Shown here piece by piece: positions 55,065 through 63,223 of a DNA stretch of 64,000 bases. The stretch comes from JAENVU01 sp963756815 (GTDB lineage: Bacteria > Actinomycetota > Acidimicrobiia > IMCC26256 > JAENVU01), in assembly GCA_963756815.1 (NCBI GenBank), contig CAVWPR010000041.1:62001-126000 (forward strand). The letters run 5' to 3'. Below the pieces are notes generated by a model. The model ran no database searches. It was not told the origin of the DNA and saw nothing but the letters and a program-made list of their open reading frames with translations. Position 1 is the stretch's first letter; each line of letters opens with the position of its first letter. A program made the translations under genes and the position numbers.

Positions 55065-55493
55065 GGGTACCTCCTAGCGCCGCGCTCGGCCATCGCCTTC
55101 GGGACCATACCGGCGCCGGACCGGCGGGCACCATGACGAGCACGTTGTGTTCTCGCGCCATTTCCGCGATGACGTGGTGCGCCGCACTCGGTGCGGCGCG
55201 GGCGCCGGCGATCCTGGGCCGCCACCCCGCGGTCGGGTCCGCCCCCGAACCCGACGCCGCCGAGGTCGCCCAGGCCCGATCCGCTGCAATCTCGCTGGTC
55301 CCTCGCGACCCGTCGCATCGCTCCCCGATCCATCGGTTGCCGGGGCCGAAAATCCTGATCGTGAGCCGTGACTATGGCTCGCTCACCGTTCGCTCCGCCG
55401 ACGGTGCCCGTGACGCCGACGGCTCGCGCCGATCGTGCCGATCTTGGCGCTAGGTTGGATCACACGTGTACGGAGGGCCTTGTCCAGAGGCCG
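55065..55493. other. Intergenic region between divergent propeller and kinase genes
   Basis: This 429-nt spacer separates the DUF6777/propeller gene (minus) from the kinase gene (plus) and should hold both promoters. A TAGGTT box at 55451-55456 faces the kinase, and the propeller gene's Shine-Dalgarno is at 55068-55074. Open frames exist on both strands but none has a convincing start, Shine-Dalgarno or recognisable domain. One minus-strand stretch reads MAREHNVLVMVPAGPAPVW and could be a remnant. Confidence 0.5.
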
Positions 55494-57563
55494 ATGACCA
55501 CGCTCGAGGACGTCGCCCGGCTCCTACCCGACTACGTGTTGGGCCAGGAGTTGGGCCGGGGTGAGTTCGGTGTCGTCTGGAAGGCGCGCCACCGGCAGCT
55601 GGACCGCTATGTCGCGATCAAGCAGCTCGCCGGCGTCGGGTCCGCGACCCGAACCTCGCCGCCCGGTTCCGTCGTGAGGCGTGGCTGCTCGTGTCGACTG
55701 ACCATCCGCACGTCGTCCGTGTCTTCGACTACCGGGTCGACGGCGACCACCGGCTGCTCGTGATGGAGCTGCTGACCGGGGAACGCTCGCCGATCGGCGC
55801 GCCGCCGGGATGACCCTCGTCGAGGCGGTCGCGGCCGTCATGGCGGCCGCATCGGGTCTGCACCACGTGCACGAGCGCGGCGTGCTGCACCGGCGCAACG
55901 TGAAGCCCGAGAACCTCATGTTCGACGGTCGGGGGACGCTCAAGGTCACGGACTTCGGATTGTGGTGGAGCGACGATGCGCACGCCACGGGCGCGGACTG
56001 ATCCGAGCGGCCGAGTTCTTCGGCACGCCGGCGTACATCGCGGCCGAGCAGGCGGCACCGACTTTCGGCGGCGGCTGCTGCCGGTCGGGCCCGCCGCAGA
56101 CCAGTACGGGCTCGCGGCGGTGCTCTACGAGCTGTTGTCCGGTCGGTGCACTCACGACGCTCAGGATGGCTGGATCCGGCTGTGCACCCACCGCATGAAC
56201 CAGGAGGCGGTCCCGCTGCGCAGGTGGGTGCCGGACATCCCGCCGGGCGTCGAAGCCGTCGTCATGGGCGCTCCGGCGCTAATCCGACCGAACGGTTCCC
56301 CTCGGTCGAGGATTTCGCGATCGTGCTGGGGCACGCGATGACTGCCGCCCACGGCGCGCGGCCTGGTGCGCCGTGTCCAACGTCGCGATCCGGGAGGCCG
56401 GTCCGGACCGCGACGCTGCTGGCCTTTCGCTCGCCGGCGCTGCGGTGCCACCGCCGACGGGCCCCCGACCGTCTCGGGGACGGAGCCGCCACCTCCTCGC
56501 GCTCTTCGTCGTGGCGTTCGTCGTGGCTGCGATCGTGACCGGTGTCGTGTTGGCGACGCGTGACCGGTCGGGGAGGACGACGCTGGTGGCGGACGTGCCG
56601 GTCGACCTCCCACTCCGGCTGAGTCGTCAATGGACGCGCACCGGCGGCCACGTCTTCGTGTCGCCGGTCGTCGCCGGGAGTCAGCGTGGTGGTCGGCAGT
56701 GAGGACGGTACGGTGTACGGCATCGACCGCGCGTCTGGGACGTCACTGGCGCCTCGCGACCGGCGGACCGGTACACGCGTCCGCCGTGCTCGACGAGCAC
56801 GACAGGGTACGTCGGGAGCCTCGACGGCAGCGTCTACACGATCGACACCGACCGAGGGGACGTTGCGGTGGAAGCACGATCTCGCGTTCGAGATCGCTCA
56901 TCCGCGACCGTGGCGGACGGTCTCGTCATCGTCGGCGCCGACGGCCTGTACGGACTCGACGAGGCGACCGGTGCGCAACGCTGGCACCTCGACACGGCTG
57001 ATTGTCGTCTCGTCGCCCGCCGTCGCGGCGGGACCGTGATCGTCGGGAGCAACGACGGGAACGTGTACGGGGCCGCGTTGCCGACGGCTCGGCGTCGTGG
57101 CACGTTGCCACCGGTGGCCCGGTGCAGTCATCGCCGGTCGTCGCCGGGACCACCGCCTACGTCGGGAGTGTCGACGACTCCTTGTACGCGATCGACGTCT
57201 CGCCGATCGCGTCCGTTGGCACCGGTCGCTCGGCGCCGCGGTGAAGTCGTCGCCGGCGGTGACCGACGGCTCGTCGTCGTCGGGACCGATGCCGGACGGC
57301 TCGTCGCGCTGCGGACCGCGGTTCGGATGGCCTGGGCCTTGACGACGGCACGCGGGATCGACTCGTCGCCGAAGGTGCTCGGTCACCTCGTGGTGGTGGG
57401 TGCCGACGACGGTAACGTGTACGCCGTGCGGGCGTCCGACGGCGTGCTCCAGGGCCGGTACGCGACCGGCGGCCCGGTCGTGTCCTCGCCGCTCGTGGTC
57501 GGCAGGACGGTGAACGTGGGGAGCCAGGACGATCGGGTCTACGCGATCGGTGGGTTCCGGTGA
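55494..57563 (+). CDS. Ser/Thr protein kinase with extracellular PQQ-type beta-propeller, frameshifted
   Basis: Reconstructed at about 690 residues. The N-terminal kinase domain has the G-loop LGQELGRGEFGVVWKA, the lysine YVAIKQL, a catalytic loop LHRRNVKPENLMFD, VTDFG, and GTPAYIAAEQ where APE is usual. LYELLSGR and ERFPSVEDFAIVLGHAMTAA close it. One helix (HLLALFVVAFVVAAIVTGVV) leads to six or more PQQ/WD-like blades: VVVGSEDGTVYGIDRASGT, VGSLDGSVYTIDTDRGTL, VIVGSNDGNVYGAALP, VVVGADDGNVYAVRASDGVL. Organisation resembles mycobacterial PknD. The catalytic loop lacks the usual HRD Asp. Frames change repeatedly. The stop overlaps the FHA-cyclase start (GTGA). Confidence 0.75.
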
Positions 57564-58412
57564 GCGGTGCGATCGTCGTCCACGCACCGGAGCGAGGAGC
57601 TGGAAGTCGACGTCGCGAGGGTTGCTCGAGGTCGGGCCGCCGAGGGCTCGTTGGTCGACGAGCGGTGCTCGCGCTTCACTGCCGGTTCGAGGCGGCACCG
57701 TCGGGGCTGGTGGTCGAGGACCTCGAGAGCACGAACGGCACGTGGGTGAACGGCGCCGCGATCGTCGGGCCGACGCGGCTCCGGGGCGGCGACGTCGTGG
57801 TGGTCGGCTCGACCCGGATCCTCGTCGACGCCGACGGCGCGCCGCGTGGCCGAGCGCCGAGGTCCGCCGAGCTCGACGCGACCGTTGTGCGTCTCCGCTC
57901 GTCCGTGGTGGGTGGCGCGGTCACGGTCGCGTTCACCGACATCGTCGACTCGACCGCGATCGGCGGCGGGCTCGGCGACCGGGAGTGGTTCGCGCTCCTC
58001 GAGCGACACGACCACCTCACGCGCCGGGTGCTCGAGATCCGGCGGTGTGGTCAAGCACCAGGGCGACGGCTTCATGCTCGCGTTCCCGTCCGCGCACCAG
58101 GCCGTCGGTTCGGCACCACGTTGCAGCGCGAATTCGAGCGGCAGCGCAGGTACGACGCCGGGTTCCCGCTCCACGTGCGCATGGGGATCCATACCGGCGA
58201 GGTGCTCCAGGTCGACGGCGACCTCTTCGGCCGGCACGTGAACATCGCCGCGTGGGTCGCCGGCGCCGCCGGAACCGACGAGGTGCTCGTCTCGCCGCTC
58301 GTGCACGACCTCGTCAGCGCGATGGGCGACGTGGAGTTCGGTACGCCACGCGAGTCGGGTTGAAGGGCTTTCCCGAACCGAGCGTGCTCCGACCGCCGCG
58401 ATGCGGCCCCTG
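57560..58412 (+). CDS. FHA domain-class III adenylate/guanylate cyclase, frameshifted
   Basis: About 280 residues. The N-terminal FHA domain (residues about 10-90) shows LHCRFEAAPSGLVVEDLEST, NGTWVNGAAIVGPTRL and GGDVVVVGSTRILVD; FHA domains bind phosphothreonine. The C-terminal cyclase homology domain has VTVAFTDIVDSTAIGGGLGD (first metal Asp), KHQGDGFMLAFPS (second Asp), MGIHTGEVLQVDGDLFGRHV and NIAAWVAGAAGTDEVLVS. An output cyclic nucleotide, probably cAMP, is expected. Frames break near 58045 and 58350. The GTG at 57560 overlaps the kinase stop, so the kinase and this reader are co-translated. Confidence 0.75.
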
Positions 58413-59534
58413 GTTGACGGTCGAGGCCGGGGGACGGCTCAGCGCCAGGCGCCCCCGGGTGGCCGTGTGGTACCGCACGATCACACCGCCGAGGCCGACA
58501 TGGTCGCCGTCGTTGAGGGCGGCGGAGTCGACCCGGCCCCGTTCACCGTGACGCCGTTCGTGGACCCGAGGTCGACGATGCGGACGCCGTCGGCATCGGT
58601 CGATCCGGGCGTGCTCCCTGCTGACGCGACTGTCCACCAGCCGGATCGCGGCGTCCGGGCTCCGGCCGATGAGCATCGTGTCGACCACGGCGATCGCCTG
58701 GCCGTCGGGCAGCTCGATCCAACCGCGTCGGATCGCCGCGCCGGCGCGGACCGTGCTCGACCGCGCCCGTCGTGGGTGCACCAGTCGAGCGCGGGGTCCT
58801 GGCGCAGGATCGCCTCTTCCAACTCCCGCAGTGCCCGGCCCGGCTCGACGCCGAGCTGCTCGACGAGGAGCTCACGTGTCGCCCGGAACACCGCGAGTGC
58901 GTCGGACTGTCGGTGGGCGCGGTAGAGCGCCAGCATCTGCTGGGCGCGGAACCGCTCGCGGTAGGGCTCACGCTCGACCAGGCCTCGACCTCCGCGATAC
59001 CTCGGCGTGGCGGCCGAGCTCGAGGAGCAGGTCGAGTCGAGCCTCGTTCGCCGCGAGCACCTGCTCGTCGACGCGCCGCGCCGCACCGTCGAGGCGCATC
59101 GTCCGGCGCACGTCGGCGATCGCGGTGCCCCGAACACGATCGCGAGCCCGGTGTCCAACGCGTCGAGGGCGGCCCGAGGATCCTCGGCGCGGTCGGAGCG
59201 TGCGCGCCCGCGTCGCCGCGGTGAACCGGTCGAGGTCGAGCGACGCGAGCCGGAGCTCGTATCCGGGCTCCGGGTCAGCAAGCACCGCTTCACGGTCGCC
59301 GTCCGGGTGCAGGGCTTTGCGCACCGCAGAGACGTGCTGCTGCAGTGCGTGGTCGGCGCGATCGGGGAGGGGCTCGTCCCAGAGGAACGTCACGAGGGTG
59401 TCGGCGGCGACGATGCGATCGTGGTGAAGTGCGAGGGTCGCGAGCAGGGCCCGTTGCTTGGTGCCGCGCAGGTCGAGCGGGTGCCGTACAGGGCACGTGA
59501 GCGGTCCGAGGACGTCGATGTCGAGCCGGACCAT
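58410..59534 (-). CDS. EmbR-like SARP/BTAD-FHA transcriptional regulator, frameshifted
   Basis: Reconstructed at about 370 residues. The start MVRLDIDVLGPLTCPV and LRGTKQRALLATLALHHDRI with LVTFLWDEPLPDRADHALQQ and HVSAVRKALHP form the OmpR-type DNA-binding domain of SARPs. The BTAD helical domain follows (EREPYRERFRAQQMLALYRA, QSDALAVFRATRELLVEQLG, VEPGRALRELEEAILRQDPA). The C-terminal FHA domain reads VVDTMLIGRSPDAAIRLVDS, RVSREHARI and VDLGSTNGVTVNG, with its phosphothreonine-binding Arg, Ser and Asn. This is the M. tuberculosis EmbR layout, in which a Ser/Thr kinase controls the regulator through its FHA domain. Several frame breaks occur; the 3' end is approximate. Confidence 0.75.
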
Positions 59535-59658
59535 GAGGGGATCATCGCAGGCCGACGAGCCGGACCGACGGGCCTTCTGTCGTGAGCGCGAGTTGACGGG
59601 CCGTGACCGGCTGGTCTCATGCTGATCGCGAGCGATCGGATCGTCGCGGGAGGGGCAC

Positions 59659-60673
59659 ATGACACCGGCAGGGTGGTACCCGGACGCGAAGTCCGACGAG
59701 GTGGTCCGCTACTGGGACGGCACACAGTGGACGGAGGAGCGGGCGTGGGAGCGGCGCGGGGTGGGACGTCCGGCCGCTCGGGAGCCCGGTGATCCGATCC
59801 GGTCACGTGGCGCCGCCGCCGGGGCCCGCCGCTGATGTCCCGCCGCCGACGGAGCCGCCGCCGCCGACGGAGCCGCCGCCGCCGCCCGACCCCGCGCCGG
59901 CCGGAGGTCCGACCACCACCGAGACGGTGGTCGGGGCGCCGCAGTCGTGGTCGGGGCCCGCCGCCGATGCCGCCGCCGCCGACGGAGCCGCCGCCGCCGC
60001 CCGACCCCGCGCCGGCCGGCGGTCCGACCGCGGCCGAGACCGTCGTCGGGGGGCCGCGGCGCGGTCGGGGCCCGCCGCCGATGCCCCGCCGCCGAGCATC
60101 GGCCGCCGCCGGCCGCGACCGTGCCACCGCCGGCGGCTTGTCCGAGCGGCTGCCGCTCGTGTCCGCGTCGTCGCTGCCGCTCACGGCGGCGGTTCATCGC
60201 CCTGGTCCTGCTCGCGGTCGTCGTGGCCGGCGTGAGCGGTGCGATCACGTACTTGCTCCGTCGCAAGGACGAACAACGCGTCGACGGTCTCGGGCACCGC
60301 GACCCGCGACCGCTCCCGGCACCGGGCGACCAGCACGAGCACCACGTCGTCGTCGACGACCACGTCGACGACGACGAGCACGACGGTCCCGCTCGCCGAC
60401 GCCGGTGACCGGTACTGGGTCATGTCGCGCGGACCTGTGGCGCGGGCGGCCACGGTGACTGCTTCGTGTCGGTGCGCGGCCGCGCCGGACGGGGCGTCGC
60501 CCGAGGTGCGGACGACAGAACGAGGGAACACCGATCTTCGTCGTGTGCCAGGTACCGGGCTGAACCCGTCGTGTCGTCGGTGCTCGGACGGACGAGCACG
60601 GCGTGGACCCGCACACTCGACGGCACCTTCGTGGCGTCGATCTACATGGACGCGGTCGGGTTCGACCCGTTGA
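59659..60673 (+). CDS. DUF2510-proline-rich-membrane protein with SH3-like end, frameshifted
   Basis: The ATG at 59659 has a GGGAGGGG Shine-Dalgarno and starts a DUF2510 motif (TPAGWYPDAKSDEVVRYWDG, then TQWTEERAWE). A long Pro/Glu/Thr-rich linker follows, coded by two near-identical blocks of about 115 bp (59840-60060). A helix (RRRFIALVLLAVVVAGVSGA) leads to a Thr/Ser linker and an extracytoplasmic part with DAGDRYWVMSRGPVARAATV, PVVSSVLGRTSTAWTRTLDG and TFVASIYMDAVGFDPLSI, which looks SH3-like. Frames change several times and the true end is uncertain (60673-60700). Function is unknown. Confidence 0.5.
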
Positions 60674-60696
60674 GCATCCGCGGCCCTGCCCTTGAG

Positions 60697-61442
60697 ATGG
60701 TCGGCGGGCGCCGTGCTCGTGCTGTGCTGGCGTGTTGCAGTCGGGCTGCTCGAGCGGCGCCGTCGCGAACGAGCACCGCACGACGACGACCTGAGCGACG
60801 CCACGACGACCACGACGACCACGACGACGAACGAGCCGCGGCCGACCACGGGTCGACGGTGCCGCAGTTCGTGTTCGCCACGGTCGCCGGATCGAGGGAT
60901 CGGTGCGCGACCCGCATCGAGGGGCATTCGTGGCGTCCGGGTTGTCCGGTCGCCGCTGGAGCAGCTGCGCTACGTCCGGCTCTCGTACTGGGGCTTCGAC
61001 GGCGCCGAGCATCAGGGCGAGCTGGTGGTGAACGCCGACGCGGTCGACGCCATCGACGAGCGCGTTCAGGCGCCTGTTCGCCGATCGCTTCCCGATCCGC
61101 CGGATGCAGTTGGTCGACGACTTCGGCGCCGACGACTACACGTCGATCGAAGCCGACAACACCTCTGCATTCAACTGCCGCCCGGTCACCGGCGGAACGG
61201 GGTGGTCACAGCATGCGTACGGCCGAGCCATCGACGTCGACCCGATCGAGAACCCGTATCTCGATCACGGACACGACGAGCCACGCCGCATCGAACCTCG
61301 ACTCGCGTGCGAACGTTCGGCCGGGCATGGCCGTGCGACGGCGGTCAGCTCGTCGATGCGTTCGCCGCGGTCGGCTGGGGATGGGGCGGACGACTGGCCC
61401 ACGCCGATCGACTATCAGCACTTCTCCAGCGACGGCCGGTGA
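60697..61442 (+). CDS. Lipoprotein with M15-type (VanY-like) peptidase domain, frameshifted
   Basis: Reconstructed at about 245 residues. The N-terminus in one frame contains VLQSGCSSGAVANEH, a lipobox with Cys, followed by a Thr-rich linker. The body PLEQLRYVRLSYWGFDGAEH and QGELVVNADAVDAI, FADRFPIRRMQLVDDFGADD, SAFNCRPVTGGTGWSQHAYG and RAIDVDPIENPYLD, and DYQHFSSDGR match actinobacterial M15-family D-alanyl-D-alanine carboxypeptidase-like proteins. Zinc ligands are His and Asp in SQHAYGRAID and the last His in DYQHFS. It probably trims or remodels peptidoglycan at the outer face of the membrane. Several frame breaks are present. Confidence 0.7.
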
Positions 61443-61488
61443 GGCACTCACCCACGCTGCGCTGCGTCGGATCGCGATCTGCGGGCGA

Positions 61489-61707
61489 TCAGCGGATGGG
61501 GCGCCACTTCTCGCGGGCTCGGTCGTACTCGAGCCAGCGCGTCCGGTGGACGTCCCAGAAGATGTAGGTCGCTCGGCGTGTCCGGCTGAGGTTCTGCCGC
61601 CGTCGCAGAGCTCGCACCATCCTGGGAGGCAGCCTGCGGAGGAGTGCCAGGGCGTCGGGCGCGGGTTGGATCGTCGCGTCGGGGCTCGGCGATGTCGGGT
61701 CCGGCAA
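61489..61707 (-). CDS. Small hypothetical protein, probably frameshifted
   Basis: The 72-residue frame ends LEYDRAREKWRPIR and contains RRLPPRMVRALRRRQNLSRT, then RRATYIFWDVHRTRWLEYD. The C-terminal part has a clear charged/aromatic pattern. The only start is TTG at 61707, and upstream sequence in another frame reads AIVGAVTTGAVATRGRSADP and then a Pro/Ser-rich linker, so the real gene probably begins near 61870, just after the thiolase stop, with a break near 61740. I do not recognise the family. Confidence 0.4.
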   Translation of the reverse strand: MPDPTSPSPDATIQPAPDALALLRRLPPRMVRALRRRQNLSRTRRATYIFWDVHRTRWLEYDRAREKWRPIR

Positions 61708-61882
61708 GACCGCCGGCGCGACGACCGGCGGCTCGTCACGCGCGACGGTGCCCCGGGCCGGGGTTCGGCGGTCGCGGATTCGGGTGCGGATCGAGCCCTG
61801 GGTGCCCCCCGTGACGACGTGCTGGGGTCCGCGCTACGACCGCGCGTCGCCACCGCACCGGTCGTGACGGCGCCGACGATCG

Positions 61883-63067
61883 CTACAGGGCACGGATCAG
61901 TGCGGCGTCGCCCTGCCCGCCACCACCGCACAGTGCGGCGGCTCCGAGACCGCCGCCGCGGCGACGGAGCTCGTGGATGATCGAGCCGACGATGCGGGCG
62001 CCCGACATGCCGACCGGGTGGCCCAGCGCGATCGCGCCGCCGTTGACGTTCACGACGTCGTCGGAGATGCCGAGGTCGCGCATGGACGCGATGCCCACGG
62101 CCGCGAACGCCTCGTTGAGCTCGAAGAGGTCGACGTCGGTCACGGGCAGGTTCGCCTGGTCGAGCGCGCGCTTGATCGCTCGGGACGGCTGGGTGAGCAG
62201 CGACGTGTCGGGGCCGGCCACCATGCCGAAGCCCACGAGCTCGGCGATCGGGTCCGCGCCGAGCTCCTCGGCCTTGTCGCGACTCATCACGATGAGCGCG
62301 GCCGCGCCGTCGGAGATCTGCGAGGCATTGCCGGCGGTGATCGTGCCGTCCTTCGCGAACGCGGGGCGCAGACTCGACAGGGACTCGACGGTGGTCTCCG
62401 GCCGCACGCCCTCGTCCTCGAGCACCATCACCGGGTCGCCCTTGCGCTGGGGCACCGGCACCGGCACGATCTCGTCGGCGAAGCGGCCCTCCTTCATCGC
62501 CGCGGCGGCGCGCTCGTGGCTGCGGGCCGCGAGCTCGTCCTGCAGCTCGCGGGTGATCCCACCGAAGCTCTGCGTGTACTGCTCGGTGCCCGCGCCCATG
62601 TGCAGCGCGTCGAAGGCGCACCAGAGCCCGTCGTTGATCAGCGAGTCGACGAGCTCGCCGTTGCCCATCCGGTAGCCGGCCCGCGCCTTGGGGAGCAGGT
62701 AGGGCGCGCCGGTCATCGACTCCATGCCGCCCGCGACCACGACCTCGGCGTCGCCGGCCTGGATCATCTGGTCGGCGAGGTACAGCGCGTTCACGCCGGA
62801 GAGACACACCTTGTTGATGGTGATGGCGGGGACGCTCATCGGGACGCCGGCCTTGGCCGCGGCCTGGCGCGCGGTGATCTGTCCCTGCCCGGCCTGGAGG
62901 ACCTGGCCCATGATCACGTAGTCCACCTGCTCCGGCCCGACGCCCGCGCGCTCGAGGGCGCCCTTGATGGCGACGCCGCCGAGGTCCTGGGCGTCGAGCG
63001 ACGCGAGCGCGCCCGAGAGCTTCCCGATCGGCGTACGAGCGGTGGAGACGATCACGGAACCGGGCAT
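61883..63067 (-). CDS. Acetyl-CoA acetyltransferase (thiolase)
   Basis: This 394-residue thiolase condenses two acetyl-CoA to acetoacetyl-CoA or runs the reverse. The nucleophile is Cys88 (INKVCLSGVNALYLADQM), His350 lies in NGGAIALGHPVGMSGARIV, and Cys380 in AALCGGGGQGDAALIRAL. FELNEAFAAVGIASM is the conserved NEAFA block. The length is standard for the AtoB/PhaA type. The ATG at 63067 has an ACGGGAG Shine-Dalgarno. It is divergent from ccr, and both enzymes belong to acetyl-CoA assimilation through the ethylmalonyl-CoA pathway. A TTACCG-type palindrome sits in the spacer. Confidence 0.94.
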   Translation of the reverse strand: MPGSVIVSTARTPIGKLSGALASLDAQDLGGVAIKGALERAGVGPEQVDYVIMGQVLQAGQGQITARQAAAKAGVPMSVPAITINKVCLSGVNALYLADQMIQAGDAEVVVAGGMESMTGAPYLLPKARAGYRMGNGELVDSLINDGLWCAFDALHMGAGTEQYTQSFGGITRELQDELAARSHERAAAAMKEGRFADEIVPVPVPQRKGDPVMVLEDEGVRPETTVESLSSLRPAFAKDGTITAGNASQISDGAAALIVMSRDKAEELGADPIAELVGFGMVAGPDTSLLTQPSRAIKRALDQANLPVTDVDLFELNEAFAAVGIASMRDLGISDDVVNVNGGAIALGHPVGMSGARIVGSIIHELRRRGGGLGAAALCGGGGQGDAALIRAL

Positions 63068-63097
63068 GGCGACTCCCGTCAGATCAGCGCCGGTGGG

Positions 63098-63111
63098 TTA
63101 CCGGGCGGTAA
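63098..63111. promoter_or_regulatory. Palindrome TTACCG-GG-CGGTAA, possible TetR-type operator
   Basis: Perfect 6-bp arms around a 2-bp centre lie 31 nt upstream of the thiolase ATG, in the divergent thiolase/ccr spacer. Inverted repeats of this form are typical TetR-family operators in actinobacterial acyl-CoA genes. No TetR gene is in view. Confidence 0.55.
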
Positions 63112-63209
63112 GGGCGAGAATCGTAGTCCTCGATTCGCGCGTTTCGTCCAGCCCACGCGCGGTGGGCCGCAGGTCACCGAGGGGTGTGCGAGCGCGCGCG
63201 GCGCACCAC

Positions 63210-63215
63210 TACCGT
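63210..63215 (+). promoter_or_regulatory. -10 element of ccr
   Basis: TACCGT is 8 nt before the ccr ATG at 63224, consistent with a leaderless start. Confidence 0.45.
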
Positions 63216-63223
63216 CCGGGCCC

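Noticed and set aside
55074..55289. Minus-strand 71-codon frame upstream of the DUF6777-like gene
   Set aside because: Arg/Pro-dominated composition, no Shine-Dalgarno and no domain.
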